A DNA stretch of 64,000 bases from Mastigocoleus sp. MO_188.B34 (GCF_030065675.1 NZ_JASJDK010000005.1:50194-114193), one strand, 5' to 3'. Positions 1 through 10,228 are shown, counted from the stretch's first letter. Made by a program: numbers and translations. The notes: generated from the sequence alone by a model not told the origin.

Positions 1-756
1 ATCGGAATAATTAAACATATTACCGGGTTATTTTTACTATTTTCTGATGCAGGGATATATCAAAAAGATAAGGCAGATATTCTTAATGAGGCAAAAAGAT
101 ATATTGATTATTTAAAGAGTAAGAATGAGCTAGATACAAAATATAGTGATAATTCACTCGGCAGTTATATGGGACTTGGTTTTCAAGCCAAAGATTTTCA
201 AGAATTTGAAGATTTTGATAAATATATTAAAGACTCTCAGGAAAAATTAAGGCTTCAAAATATGCCTAATGAGGCACAAAAAATACTAGATATTATGAAT
301 AGTGATATTAGTAAATTTAGATCAATGATATGTATCGGTTATTCAACTAACTCATATAAATCAGAAGATAAATATTATGATATTCCTATTTTGAAATATT
401 TAAAACCAAAAGATTTTTTTTCAGCAGTTTTAACATTATCAAATGAGAATATATATTATGTTTTTTCTTCACTCACAGATAGATATAAATATACAGATAT
501 TCAGAACCGAAGATTAGTTGATGAATTGAATTTTCTCAAACAAGTTCAAAATTTATTAAAACAAAAAGTCCTTCAAAGAGAAGGAAGAATTAGTGGATAC
601 TTATTAAGTCAGTCAAACGAAATCCATCTACAAACAACTATTAGTCATCTTGAAAATATAAAACAATCTCCGCAGCAAAATAGTACACCAACTAATTATG
701 CTAAATCCCCCGATCCCAATACATCTTCAACTATTGTTGGACAGATCGAACCTTAA
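1..756 (+). CDS. Hypothetical protein, 5' end outside the window
   Basis: The frame is open from base 1 through the ATG at 169 to the TAA at 754-756, so the gene almost certainly starts upstream and at least 251 codons are visible. I do not recognise the family. The product is soluble-looking, rich in Lys, Asn, Tyr, Ile and Glu, and probably mostly helical. Its last 40 or so residues are a Ser/Pro/Asn/Thr-rich, probably disordered tail. Base composition is more AT-rich than most genes in the window, which could indicate transfer or weak constraint. It converges on the 2-oxoglutarate decarboxylase gene, and a perfect palindrome lies between them. Function unknown. Confidence 0.6.
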   Translation: MGIIKHITGLFLLFSDAGIYQKDKADILNEAKRYIDYLKSKNELDTKYSDNSLGSYMGLGFQAKDFQEFEDFDKYIKDSQEKLRLQNMPNEAQKILDIMNSDISKFRSMICIGYSTNSYKSEDKYYDIPILKYLKPKDFFSAVLTLSNENIYYVFSSLTDRYKYTDIQNRRLVDELNFLKQVQNLLKQKVLQREGRISGYLLSQSNEIHLQTTISHLENIKQSPQQNSTPTNYAKSPDPNTSSTIVGQIEP

Positions 757-802
757 TCGAGGATAAAAATTAGATTTCCTATTTGCATCTCACCAAAAAC
801 CC

Positions 803-830
803 GTAGAGACGCGACATGTCGCGTCTCTAC
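803..830. repeat. Perfect 28-nt palindrome between convergent genes
   Basis: The left half GTAGAGACGCGACA is followed by its exact reverse complement. It lies between two converging genes. On the minus strand it is followed by a short T run, so it could end transcription in either direction. Related palindromes occur at 6447-6474, 15078-15103, 57478-57531 and 61762-61801, so it belongs to a dispersed family. Confidence 0.85.
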
Positions 831-882
831 AAAATATCAAAATGAAAGCTAGTAACTCACCAAACCTAAACTCCTCATTCCT

Positions 883-2526
883 CTAAGTCGCACAACTTAA
901 ATCCTTCACCTTTTGGGTAAACCGACTATTCTCCCGATAATCCACCGGACAATCAATCACAGCAGGAACATCCTGTGCTAAAGCTTCCTTAATAATCGGA
1001 ACCAAATCGGTAGCAGATTCAACTCGATAGCCCTTCAAACCCATGCTTTCCGCTAACTTGACAAAATCTGGGTTGTTAAAATGGACAAAAGACGAATGAC
1101 CTTCACCAAACTGATTTTCCTGTTTCCATTCGATTAAACCGTAACCACCATCATTGAAAATTAGGGTGACAAAAGGTGTACCAACTCGTTTCGCAGTTTC
1201 TAATTCCTGACAGTTCATCATAAAACCACCATCTCCTGTCGCAGCTATCACCTTGCGATCCGGGTGAACTAGTTTTGCTGCTAAAGCTCCAGGAATTGCA
1301 ATCCCCATGGCTGCAAAACCATTGGAAATCAAGCAAGTGTTGGGACTATGACAATGATAGTGACGAGCAATCCACATTTTATGAGCACCAACATCAGAGA
1401 TGACAATATCATCCGGTCCCATGACCTGACGCAGGTCATAAATTAACTTTTGGGGTTTAATAGGGAACTCATCATCTTTACCATATTCTTCGTAGTCGGC
1501 GCGGATATTAGCCCTTAACTTGATTGCGTAAGGCTGCTCTTTATCATCGCGATTGGCTAATTTAAGAATTTCATAGAGAGAATCGGAAATATCCCCAACT
1601 AATTCGACCCGGGGAATATAACTACTATCAACTTCTGCTGGGTTAGCAGCAATATGAATTATGGGAATATCGCCGTTAGGATTCCATTTTTTAGGAGAAA
1701 ATTCGATTAAATCGTAACCAATAGCAATTACTAGATCGGTATGGTCAAAACCACAGGTAATAAAATCTTTTTGTTGTAATCCCACAGACCACAATGCTAA
1801 AGGATGAGTGTAAGGAATTATCCCTTTACCCATAAAAGTATTAGCAACGGGGATATTCATCTGAGTTGCAAACTGAGTCACCGCATCGCTAGCTTGGGCG
1901 CGAATTGCACCATTTCCCACTAAAATAATTGGATTTGTGGCTTGGGAAATCGCCGCAGCAGCAGCCCGAATCGTAGTAAAGGGCGCAAAAGTTTTTTTAA
2001 TATCGTCTTTCCATAAAGGTTTACCTTCAACCGGCATTGCGGCAATATTTTCTGGTAGATCTATATGAACAGCACCTGGTTTTTCACTTTGCGATCGCTT
2101 AAATGCTTTCCGCACAACCTCAGGGGTAATACTGGGACGAACAATTTGTTTGTTCCATTTTGTTACCGGAGCAAACATTGCCACCAAATCTAAATATTGA
2201 TGGGATTCGATATGCATTCTATCGGTTCCCACTTGACCAGTAATTGCTACCAATGGCGCACCATCAAGGTTAGCATCAGCGACCCCAGTCATTAAGTTTG
2301 TCGCCCCAGGTCCAAGAGTAGAAAGACATACCCCGGCTTTTCCTGTCAGACGTCCGTAGACATCAGCCATAAATGCAGCACCCTGCTCGTGACGGGTAGT
2401 AATAAATTGAATGGAAGAACCTTTTAAAGCTTCCAAAACATGTAAGTTTTCTTCTCCGGGGAGTCCAAAAACATATTCCACCCCTTCATTTTCCAGACAC
2501 TTTATCAATAATTCTGCAGTATTCAT
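883..2526 (-). CDS. 2-oxoglutarate decarboxylase (acetolactate synthase-like ThDP enzyme)
   Basis: This is a thiamine diphosphate enzyme with three domains: an N-terminal Pyr domain with the cofactor-activating Glu in the RHEQGA segment (about residue 47), a central domain, and a C-terminal PP domain with the GDGG metal/diphosphate motif at about 431-434. General annotation would call it acetolactate synthase large subunit. No small subunit lies nearby, and the next gene upstream is a succinic semialdehyde dehydrogenase. That pairing matches the cyanobacterial 2-oxoglutarate decarboxylase / SSADH pair described in Synechococcus PCC 7002 (A2770/A2771), which converts 2-oxoglutarate to succinate. 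I chose the ATG at 2526; a TTG 15 codons upstream is possible. Substrate is inferred from context and family. Confidence 0.85.
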   Translation of the reverse strand: MNTAELLIKCLENEGVEYVFGLPGEENLHVLEALKGSSIQFITTRHEQGAAFMADVYGRLTGKAGVCLSTLGPGATNLMTGVADANLDGAPLVAITGQVGTDRMHIESHQYLDLVAMFAPVTKWNKQIVRPSITPEVVRKAFKRSQSEKPGAVHIDLPENIAAMPVEGKPLWKDDIKKTFAPFTTIRAAAAAISQATNPIILVGNGAIRAQASDAVTQFATQMNIPVANTFMGKGIIPYTHPLALWSVGLQQKDFITCGFDHTDLVIAIGYDLIEFSPKKWNPNGDIPIIHIAANPAEVDSSYIPRVELVGDISDSLYEILKLANRDDKEQPYAIKLRANIRADYEEYGKDDEFPIKPQKLIYDLRQVMGPDDIVISDVGAHKMWIARHYHCHSPNTCLISNGFAAMGIAIPGALAAKLVHPDRKVIAATGDGGFMMNCQELETAKRVGTPFVTLIFNDGGYGLIEWKQENQFGEGHSSFVHFNNPDFVKLAESMGLKGYRVESATDLVPIIKEALAQDVPAVIDCPVDYRENSRFTQKVKDLSCAT

Positions 2527-2758
2527 TGCTATTTTCTTATCTTGTTTGCTTCCAAAGGTATTTGTTTCCAAAAGCCGTTCTACCCTGGGAAAACGAGTTC
2601 CCAGGGTTTAAGGATGAAAGTATAGCTAACATCAAGTCTAATTAATGAATTACTTGCTACTGCCTTCTACTAAAGGGGGTAAATCAATTACCAATTACCC
2701 GTTACCTATTACCAGTATTAACAGTATAACAAGCACCCAAACAGACTGGATATAAACT

Positions 2759-4144
2759 TTACTTCACCCACACAGTTTTAACATTGACAAATTCATGTAT
2801 GCCTTGGATACTGAGTTCTCTTCCATACCCAGAACGCTTTATCCCACCAAAAGGTAATCTGGGGTCGGATTTTACTAACCCATTAATAAACACCGCACCA
2901 GCTTCAACTTCTTTTATCAAGCGTTTTTGTTCTTCTGGATCTGCTGTCCAAGCACTAGCACCCAGACCAAAAGGTGTAGCATTTGCTAGTTCAATTGCCG
3001 CATCAATATCTGGAACCCGGAATAATAATGCTACGGGTCCAAAGAATTCTTCCTGGGCGATTGGATTATCTAAAGGAATATCTTTAACTATTGTTGGGGG
3101 ATAGAAATTCCCAGAACCTTTAGAACCTCCAGAACCTTCAGATAAAGGTTTACCTCCAATTAAAACTTTTGCTCCAGCATCTCTACAAGCTTGAACTTGT
3201 TTATCTAATTCATCAAGAATACCAGGTGTGGCTAGGGGTCCAATATCAGTATCTGCTTCCATTGGATCACCAACTTTGAGGGCTTGGAATTTTTCCAATA
3301 ATAATTTTTCAAATTTATCAGCAATACTTTCGGCAACTATAAAGCGTTTAGCTGCGATACAAGATTGACCGTTATTCAACATTCGGGCTGTAATACCCGT
3401 GGAAACTGCTGCTTCTATATCCGCACTTTCCAAAACTATAAATGGATCGCTACCCCCCAGTTCCAAAACAACTTTTTTAATTTGTTTTCCAGCAGCAGCA
3501 GCTAAAGATGCACCTGCAGGTTCGCTACCCGTCAATGTAGCAGCTTTTACTCGATCGTCAGCAATAATATCCGCGACTTGAGACGCACCGATTAACAAAG
3601 TTTGAAATACCCCTTCAGGAAATCCAGCTTTTTGAAAAACCTCTTCAATTGCTAAAGCACATTGGGGAACATTGGAAGCATGCTTCAATAAAGCAACATT
3701 TCCCGCCATTAATGCGGGTGCAGCAAAGCGGAAAACCTGCCAAAATGGGAAATTCCAAGGCATTACCGCCAAAATTACACCCAATGGCTGATAGGAAACA
3801 AAACTCTGACTTCCATCCGTTTCCACATGGACGTCAGCAAGAAATTCAGGTGCATGTTCGGCATAAAAGTTACATACCCAAGCACATTTTTTGACTTCAG
3901 CAAGAGCACTTTTGTATGTTTTGCCCATTTCCAAAGTCATGATAGAAGCAAAAGCTTCTTGATTTTTCTCTAAGATTTCAGCACAACCTCGAATTAATTC
4001 TGCTCTTTGGGCAAAACTAGTTTTCCGGTGTTTGGCAAAAGCCTGTTGTGCTAAATCTAGCTTTGTAGCGATTTCTGTTGGTTTTAGTGGCTCAAAACTT
4101 TTGTGCAACTTTCCAGTTGCCGGATTAATTGTTGAGATAGCCAT
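2759..4144 (-). CDS. gabD: Succinate-semialdehyde dehydrogenase (NAD(P)+)
   Basis: Aldehyde dehydrogenase superfamily protein of 461 residues from the chosen start. The general-base Glu lies in ELGGSDP (about 228) and the catalytic Cys in NGQSC (about 262). PWNFP and the C-terminal PFGG motif are also present. It oxidises succinic semialdehyde to succinate and, with the decarboxylase gene 232 bp downstream, would form the cyanobacterial bypass of 2-oxoglutarate dehydrogenase. The ATG at 4144 is preferred over the longer frame to 4192 because GGGAGG sits eight bases upstream of it. The two genes probably form one transcription unit. The substrate is inferred from the pairing. Confidence 0.88.
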   Translation of the reverse strand: MAISTINPATGKLHKSFEPLKPTEIATKLDLAQQAFAKHRKTSFAQRAELIRGCAEILEKNQEAFASIMTLEMGKTYKSALAEVKKCAWVCNFYAEHAPEFLADVHVETDGSQSFVSYQPLGVILAVMPWNFPFWQVFRFAAPALMAGNVALLKHASNVPQCALAIEEVFQKAGFPEGVFQTLLIGASQVADIIADDRVKAATLTGSEPAGASLAAAAGKQIKKVVLELGGSDPFIVLESADIEAAVSTGITARMLNNGQSCIAAKRFIVAESIADKFEKLLLEKFQALKVGDPMEADTDIGPLATPGILDELDKQVQACRDAGAKVLIGGKPLSEGSGGSKGSGNFYPPTIVKDIPLDNPIAQEEFFGPVALLFRVPDIDAAIELANATPFGLGASAWTADPEEQKRLIKEVEAGAVFINGLVKSDPRLPFGGIKRSGYGRELSIQGIHEFVNVKTVWVK

Positions 4145-5239
4145 TAGCTGACCTCCCTTTCGATTTTTTAGTGTGGCATTCCAGTTTGACAAATTTACTC
4201 TGTATAAACCACTAACCAGATTGTAGTCTCGGAATTCCTATTTTTTTATAAATGTTAAAAATTCAAAACTTAAAAATTTAAATTCTCATTTGTCTTAAAT
4301 ACAGCTTTCCCTCAATTTAATAGCAATTTAAGCAAATAATTATATGCAGATAATTACAGTTATTGATGAGTTGATAGCAACTAATTAGACTAATTTAAAT
4401 GGCATAATTACTTAGACAATTACTTCTGTTTTGGCAAAATAATTATTTATTTCATAATTCTTGATGAAAATATTTATTGTTAATTGATTGATTTTAAACA
4501 GCTGCGAATAAAAGGAAATAATTCAGTGAAAATATTACTAATTCAGGGAATTTTTGGGAATTGTCCTAATTACTTCAAAGTATAAAAGTAAGAAAATATA
4601 AATTTAATATCTCAATAGTATGCTCTGATTTCTTAGCTCAATTTTAGACAATGTTTATAAAAAACAGTCAATGAATTAACTTTAATTGCTAATTTTTTTA
4701 ATTAATTTTGATTGAACCATTTATGTGGTTTGAATGAGACAATTTGTGTGCTACAGTGTTTCCATCTGTTTTATGAAAACGTTTTAAATAGATTGGTAAA
4801 TACTCACTTTCAAGCAATTGTCACTGAATTTTGACAGGGTTAAAACAGATAAAAAATCGACAAAAATTATGATAAATTAGAGTTTTAATTTAAATATTGC
4901 GTCATACATTTAATGAATTTAAATCCTCCGTTAGTAAAGTAATCCCACTACAAATATACCTCTATCGATTTTTGTACCTAAATCGGAGTTTAGTACAGCA
5001 ATAGTTAATGCTTGTTCTTAAAGAAACTAAGTAAACTTTCTTTGCTTTTGCCCGTTTTCTTTACCTATTATCTTAGCTATTAACCATCTTCTAGCTTTAT
5101 CCATATGAGAAAATTTCAATTCAGAGATATACAGCACTTTGCAAATAGATGAGGTACATTTCCTTTGCTCCCTGCTCCTCTAAATTATTAAAGATATGAG
5201 GTGTACCTCACTTAAATGAGATAGGTTGTACGCGTATCC
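4145..5239. other. Long AT-rich intergenic region (about 1.1 kb)
   Basis: There is no convincing ORF on either strand, and stops are frequent in every frame. The SSADH promoter should lie at the low-coordinate end. An imperfect inverted repeat (GTACCTAAAT ... AGTTTAGTAC) occurs near 4973-4996. I see no RNA gene or mobile element. Confidence 0.5.
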
Positions 5240-6256
5240 TCAATTTCCAAAGCGTCTATCTATATCATTAGCGACAGAATCACTTTGACTGTAGTTTACT
5301 TTTAAAGAATTACCATCCTCAGATAGATTATAAGCTAAAGGTTGAGTATGGGAAATTTTTGTTTTTCCTTCACGCAACAATTTTTGTAATGGATACTCTG
5401 CAATTGAATTTTTCAGCGCAGTTATCCGCTGGGAAACTGTCAAATTTCCAGCATCAACATCATCCTTATTACTTTGAGCTAAGATCGTCATTGCTCTTAA
5501 GCATCCTTCCGCTTCAAAACCTGCACGAACTGTAGCCAAATAAGCACTTTTGTCCAACTCTAATTCTCGACTTCGGGTTTCATCAATCCAACTTTGCTCT
5601 AGCTCTTGAGTTTTCCTTACAACAATTTCATCTATTCGTTTCTGCTTTTTTCGACTTATACGCCTTCTGTGTCTACGACTACCAATTACAGAACCGGCAA
5701 AGTCACCAATAAAACCAGGAAGTAAATGGTCTGTGATCACACTCCCAACAACATTCATCGCATTGTGTTTGAGTGTATTATTTTTTTTTCCCAATACTTC
5801 TTCTTTTGCTTCTTCTTTGATTTTTGCAATCAGTTCTTGCTTTTGGGTTTCATCAAGAGTCCTATAGTTGTGAGTGCGTCGAGCAATTTCTCGACTGACA
5901 ATACAAGCTACCCCAGAAGAATCCCCATTCAAAAGTCTCAGAGCACGACGTTCAATCTCAATAGAATTCAGATTGTTGCTAACAGGAGAATTCTTCAATC
6001 TGGGAACAACTGTTACCACCCAAGAGCGATCATCAAATTGATTTGCACGAGAAACTCGATCCACAATCCGGTAAAGAGCATAAAAGTCAGAATCAAGTTC
6101 TTTTTTCGCTTGTTGGTATAAAACTATTTGCGGTGCTGAAGATTCAGCTTCCGATTCGCTTTCAGGAATTCCCTCAGTTTGTGCTAATACGACATTGGGA
6201 AATAAAAGCAGGTAAAGAGAAACGAGACTAAAAAACTTTGTTTTAAAAAAATACAT
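5240..6256 (-). CDS. Secreted or periplasmic hypothetical protein with basic cluster
   Basis: The product begins with a typical signal peptide: Lys, then a Phe/Leu/Val-rich core ending VVLAQ, with probable cleavage near residue 26. The mature part is helical and charged. A hydrophobic Gly-rich stretch (NVVGSVITDHLLPGFIGDFAGSVIG) is followed by a strongly basic run (RRHRRRISRKKQKR). I do not recognise the family. The ATG at 6256 is chosen because AGGTG lies just upstream; the in-frame GTG at 6265 is part of that ribosome-binding region. No operon partner is evident. The basic segment could bind nucleic acid or acidic polysaccharide, which is speculation. Confidence 0.7.
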   Translation of the reverse strand: MYFFKTKFFSLVSLYLLLFPNVVLAQTEGIPESESEAESSAPQIVLYQQAKKELDSDFYALYRIVDRVSRANQFDDRSWVVTVVPRLKNSPVSNNLNSIEIERRALRLLNGDSSGVACIVSREIARRTHNYRTLDETQKQELIAKIKEEAKEEVLGKKNNTLKHNAMNVVGSVITDHLLPGFIGDFAGSVIGSRRHRRRISRKKQKRIDEIVVRKTQELEQSWIDETRSRELELDKSAYLATVRAGFEAEGCLRAMTILAQSNKDDVDAGNLTVSQRITALKNSIAEYPLQKLLREGKTKISHTQPLAYNLSEDGNSLKVNYSQSDSVANDIDRRFGN

Positions 6257-6446
6257 TTTTATCACCTGCTATATATATAAATTACAAATGGAATTCAATA
6301 TTAACAGTGCAATTACTGATTCAAAATGTTATTTTCTGGGAATTTTTAAAAATTATTCTCAAATGATTTTCAGAAATAGCCAATCTTTGTGACTGTTTAT
6401 TGTTATAAATTTTCAGATTATTTTTTTATGTTTATTTTTTTATATT

Positions 6447-6474
6447 GTAGAGACGTAGCATTGCTACGTCTCCA
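6447..6474. repeat. Palindromic repeat, GAGACGTAGCA family
   Basis: GAGACGTAGCA is followed after one base by its reverse complement TGCTACGTCTC (core 6450-6472). It is a variant of the palindrome at 803-830 with a different inner arm. Confidence 0.7.
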
Positions 6475-6537
6475 GAGGTTTCGCAGATTAACTAAACCAT
6501 CAGACTAATGCGCTTGACAAATCACTAACAGGTTTCG

Positions 6538-6560
6538 CACCACGACTAAACTACGTGGTG
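6538..6560. terminator. Hairpin downstream of the MFS gene
   Basis: CACCACG, a nine-base loop and CGTGGTG form a perfect 7-bp stem about 120 bp past the MFS stop codon. No clear T run follows, so it may be a weak terminator or just a repeat. Confidence 0.35.
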
Positions 6561-6610
6561 GAAAGTTATGAATCTAAATCTTACAGGAAAGATAGTGACA
6601 ATTTGGTGAC

Positions 6611-6686
6611 GTTCAGACTTTCGTGACTTTTAGAATTTTACGACTTTTAGACTTTCATGACTTTTAAAACTTCGCGACTTTTAGAT
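6611..6686. repeat. Degenerate tandem repeat containing 'gacttttaga'
   Basis: About four imperfect copies of a 17-19 base unit built on CGACTTTTAGA (with TCGTGACTTTTAGAA, TTACGACTTTTAGAC and similar). The last copy runs into the 3' end of the MFS gene. Confidence 0.6.
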
Positions 6687-7907
6687 TGCGGAATTTCGAG
6701 CGTCAATAATATTACCAGCAGCGACACACACACCTGCAATCAGAAACGCGATCGCACTCACCACAGCAGCAAACTCAGGAGCGATCGCTTTAGGATCTGG
6801 GAATGTAGAACCAAAAATACTCATAGCTAAACCAGCTCCACCAAAATACATCCCAACACCTAATCCACCCCGATGAGGTGGAACCATTTCTAAAGCAAAG
6901 GGAAGAGTACCATTCAAAATAAAAATAAATGCTCCAACCAAAAGAGCAAGAACTATAAATTGTGCCCCAATAAAAGGCATCAAAAACATTAACACAACAG
7001 TAACACCGCTACCACCAAGCATTGCTTTACGATTTCCAATTTTTGTCGCTACAGCACCTGCGGGTAAAGCTGCGATCGCGATCGCAATCCCAAAGATAGC
7101 TAATTGTAATTCCACATTATCAAGGCTCAACTGAACTTTGAGAAATTTCCCCACAGCATCTAGTAGCAAGCGATAACCCCAAGCAAAACTAGCACCCAAA
7201 GTAAAAATTAAACCCAAAGCGGGAAAGGAAACAGGTAATGGTGCGACCGCACGATGTCGATCTACTGGTTGGTCTGATATGCTATCCGGTGGATGGACGA
7301 ATCTTAAAATTGCAGCAGAAGCTAACAAAACAAAGGAAGCAGTAGTAAAAGTAGCTATTGGACCCAAACCAAGAATAAAATCATAAGCAGTCAATCGAAA
7401 AGCACCAATAATTCCAATAATCAAAGTTAAGACACTTACAGCCATTGGTAAACTTTTTGGCAATGCATATCTTCCCAACAAAGAAAGTACCGGGCTGCGG
7501 AATACGGTCATTGCTAATGCCCAAGCTACCATTAAAACCGGCAAAATGTATCTAATTACTGATTCTGGTGAAGTAAAAGTTACAAGACATGGGATTGCAA
7601 TCAATAAACTTGAAGAAAGAAGCACTCCCGCAGTAATAAAAGGAAACTTGCTACCAAACCAGCGCTGCATATTATCAGAAAGTGAACCCATCAAAGGTTC
7701 CATAACCACCGCCAAAGCATTTTCGAGAATTAGTAAACTAATTGCTAAAGACTTAGGAAAGCCAAACTCAACTAATAACTTAGGTAAATACAAATTGTAA
7801 ATCACCCAAGTAATACTAATCGCCCCCTGTACCATACCTAAACAACAAACTTGTAGCCACAAAATATTTGTGTAATTATTATTTATTTGATTTTGACTTT
7901 GTGTCAT
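6681..7907 (-). CDS. MFS transporter, SLC45/GPH-like
   Basis: The 408-residue product has about 12 hydrophobic segments spread along its length. A family-type loop lies between TM2 and TM3 (GSLSDNMQRWFGSKFPFITAG), resembling the sugar/H+ symporter signature P-x-x-G-x-x-SD...R-x-PFI. A central cytoplasmic loop (about 205-225) divides two six-helix halves. It should act in a membrane as a secondary transporter; the substrate cannot be told from sequence. The C-terminus overlaps a tandem repeat. The next gene upstream is another transporter with its own apparent terminator, so co-transcription is unlikely. Confidence 0.8.
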   Translation of the reverse strand: MTQSQNQINNNYTNILWLQVCCLGMVQGAISITWVIYNLYLPKLLVEFGFPKSLAISLLILENALAVVMEPLMGSLSDNMQRWFGSKFPFITAGVLLSSSLLIAIPCLVTFTSPESVIRYILPVLMVAWALAMTVFRSPVLSLLGRYALPKSLPMAVSVLTLIIGIIGAFRLTAYDFILGLGPIATFTTASFVLLASAAILRFVHPPDSISDQPVDRHRAVAPLPVSFPALGLIFTLGASFAWGYRLLLDAVGKFLKVQLSLDNVELQLAIFGIAIAIAALPAGAVATKIGNRKAMLGGSGVTVVLMFLMPFIGAQFIVLALLVGAFIFILNGTLPFALEMVPPHRGGLGVGMYFGGAGLAMSIFGSTFPDPKAIAPEFAAVVSAIAFLIAGVCVAAGNIIDARNSAI

Positions 7908-8015
7908 TTTTATGGCACCGTCTAACTTTCATACGGGTACTTTAGGTTATGAAAACATAGTATATTCAGCGAATAAATTTATATCTTGCTGTCACAAAAA
8001 TTTAATCAAGAAAAA

Positions 8016-8075
8016 TTGAAGTTAGAGAATTTGAAGTTAGAGAATTTGAAGTTAGAGAATTTGAAGTTAGAAAAA
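8016..8075. repeat. 15-bp tandem repeat, four copies
   Basis: The unit TTGAAGTTAGAGAAT is repeated exactly at 8016-8030, 8031-8045 and 8046-8060, with a fourth partial copy to about 8070 that then degenerates. It lies in the 375-bp gap between the two transporter genes, upstream of the MFS start. Confidence 0.9.
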
Positions 8076-8106
8076 TCAAACTTAGAAAAATTAAATACGA
8101 ATTAAC

Positions 8107-8131
8107 GAAAACCCTCCTTGTTGTGGAGGGT
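8107..8131 (-). terminator. Rho-independent terminator of the SLC13-type permease
   Basis: Read on the minus strand, ACCCTCC, a seven-base loop and GGAGGGT form a perfect stem followed by TTTT. It lies about 150 bp past the permease stop codon. Confidence 0.75.
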
Positions 8132-8282
8132 CGGGGAGAATAGAAAAATTTGTAGTGTAATCTGTAGAGCTTCAGGTAGATTTTGCTTCGCAGCTAGGAC
8201 TGGGAACTCAATGTTTAGATTTCAGGTTGAGTAAATCAAATCTTCCAAGGATAAAGTTACAAAACTGCTAAAAGACAAAGTA

Positions 8283-9626
8283 TCAAATAATAAACCGAAC
8301 CAGCAAATACAATACTATAGCGACCAACTGTAACAACATCACTGGAATACCATAATGGAGGAAGTTTTTAAACGAAATTCGACTTCCTTGTCTTTCAGAA
8401 TAGTTCACCGCAATAACATTACTAATTCCACCAACTGCGGTACCATTACCTCCCAAAGTCACACCGAATAGCATTGCATAAAATAACAATAAAGCCTCAA
8501 CAGATAATTGTCCTTGAAAATTAGATAAAAGAAAACTTGAATTTGCGAGCCCCACACTCACAATATATTCTTTGAGTAATGGTAACATTGCCACAACCAA
8601 AGGAAGGCTAGGAATTACAGTTGATATAATGCCACAACAAAATAATAAAATTAGTAAGCCAAATATAATATTTGTGCCAAAAATAGCGGCTATTATTCTA
8701 GATAAACCATTGACTACACCAGCTTTTTCTAATCCACCAACTACGACAAAAATACTCACAAAAAATATTAAAATACTCCAGTCAATATCTTGAAATATAC
8801 TATTGACTAAATTCATCCGATTTTGGTGGGATGAAAGTACAACTAAAGCCGCTGTAAATAAAACATAAATTGTTGGTGAGACATCATAATTGAGTAATTG
8901 GGTAAAAATAAAAAATATTCCTATTCCCAAAATAATTAATCCACTGGAATTTAAAAAATTACGAGCATGGATTTGGGGTAATCTTTGCCGGTCAAAATCT
9001 TCAATTTTAGTTTTCCAAATCTTTTTCCATAAAAATGGCAACATTACTGTAATTGTTCCAACAGCAAATAAGCCTCCTAAACCAACTTGCCATAAATAAT
9101 CTGTAAAATTGAGATTTATCCCATCAGCAACAATAAAAGTTGCCCGATCGCCAAAAATAGTTAATAATCCAGCACTGTTTGCAACTAGTACCAGCAAAAC
9201 TAGTAATGGTGCTAAATTAACCATTAATTGACGGGCTAATTCTGGCATCAAAGGAGCTAAAATAATTACTGCGATCGCATTAGGCAAAAAAGCTGAAGTA
9301 AGAGAAGTAATCCCAACAATAGTTAGTAATAAACGTTTACCTTCTCCCTTGGCAAATAAAAATATTTTTGTAGCGAAATATTCAAATATTCCAGTTTGTT
9401 CCCAGGCTCTGACTAAGACCATAAACCCAAACAATAAAGCAAGGGTATCATCACTTCTGGCTATATAATCTATAGCTTCTCGAAGTGATATGACATTAGT
9501 AAAAATTAAAAATAGGGCTCCTAAAAAAGTAGCAATTGTAATATCAAACCATTCTGTTGTGAATACCACAACTATCGCTACAAGGGTAAGCACACTCACA
9601 ACGGCTTGCCAATTTTCCACAAGCAA
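8283..9626 (-). CDS. SLC13/ArsB-NhaD superfamily permease
   Basis: Polytopic membrane protein of 447 residues with 11 or 12 hydrophobic helices. It belongs to the ion transporter superfamily with a CitMHS-like core: re-entrant regions such as FLPNAIAVIILAPLMPELA in the first half and GGNGTAVGGISNVIAV in the second half match the repeated substrate-binding loops of ArsB/NhaD/DASS carriers. It probably moves an anion or exchanges Na+/H+; the substrate is not predictable. Unlike many cyanobacterial SLC13 proteins it has no central TrkA-C (RCK) insertion. Confidence 0.82.
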   Translation of the reverse strand: MLVENWQAVVSVLTLVAIVVVFTTEWFDITIATFLGALFLIFTNVISLREAIDYIARSDDTLALLFGFMVLVRAWEQTGIFEYFATKIFLFAKGEGKRLLLTIVGITSLTSAFLPNAIAVIILAPLMPELARQLMVNLAPLLVLLVLVANSAGLLTIFGDRATFIVADGINLNFTDYLWQVGLGGLFAVGTITVMLPFLWKKIWKTKIEDFDRQRLPQIHARNFLNSSGLIILGIGIFFIFTQLLNYDVSPTIYVLFTAALVVLSSHQNRMNLVNSIFQDIDWSILIFFVSIFVVVGGLEKAGVVNGLSRIIAAIFGTNIIFGLLILLFCCGIISTVIPSLPLVVAMLPLLKEYIVSVGLANSSFLLSNFQGQLSVEALLLFYAMLFGVTLGGNGTAVGGISNVIAVNYSERQGSRISFKNFLHYGIPVMLLQLVAIVLYLLVRFII

Positions 9627-10228
9627 CTCCTAGAGTTTATTAATATTGAATCGACGATTCTTCGCATGCTAGCGAAAAAAAATCGAGACAATACATTGTT
9701 ATTATTTAAAATTATTAAATTACTTCTAATAATATCAAAATAATTATTCTTTATATGCTTGTATAGTAAGGGTTTAAGATATTTGATAGACTTAAATTAA
9801 TTATAATCAGAAGTTGATTAAAGAGAGCAAAACCATATCTCAATTAAGATTATTAATCTGTTAATTAATACACAAAAAATTTATTTTATTTATTAGACTG
9901 GGTATTAGAAGGTTACTTTATAACTACATCACAATTTGGGAAAATTATAGATTATCCCTTAGAAATATTTTTGTTTCTTAAGTACCTGTCCTGCCAAACT
10001 ATTAGTTAAACATCATAGATTGACTTTAAAATAAAGGTCTAAAAACCCAAGCTATGTAGAAGATAAAATGTTAGTAAATAAGGTCAGCTTTCCTTGTAAA
10101 GTGTGCTTTTTGGGCTTTTAAATTGAGTTTTTTTTTTCAGTATACTAAGTACCAAAGAGCCATCTTTTTAATTAATTTGTTTGGGAAATATTTACGACAG
10201 TAGCAATGATTATTCGACGATGAAAATA
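9627..10228. other. AT-rich intergenic region, nothing recognised
   Basis: About 600 bp lie between the permease start and the PH-domain gene stop. It holds long A/T runs and no ORF with coding character. I see no repeat element. Confidence 0.5.

Noticed and set aside
883..2526. Biosynthetic acetolactate synthase
   Set aside because: No small subunit, and the pairing with SSADH points to 2-oxoglutarate decarboxylase; not fully excluded.
8016..8075. Regular 15-bp repeats as a CRISPR array
   Set aside because: The copies are directly adjacent with no unique spacers, and there are no cas genes; it is a simple tandem repeat.
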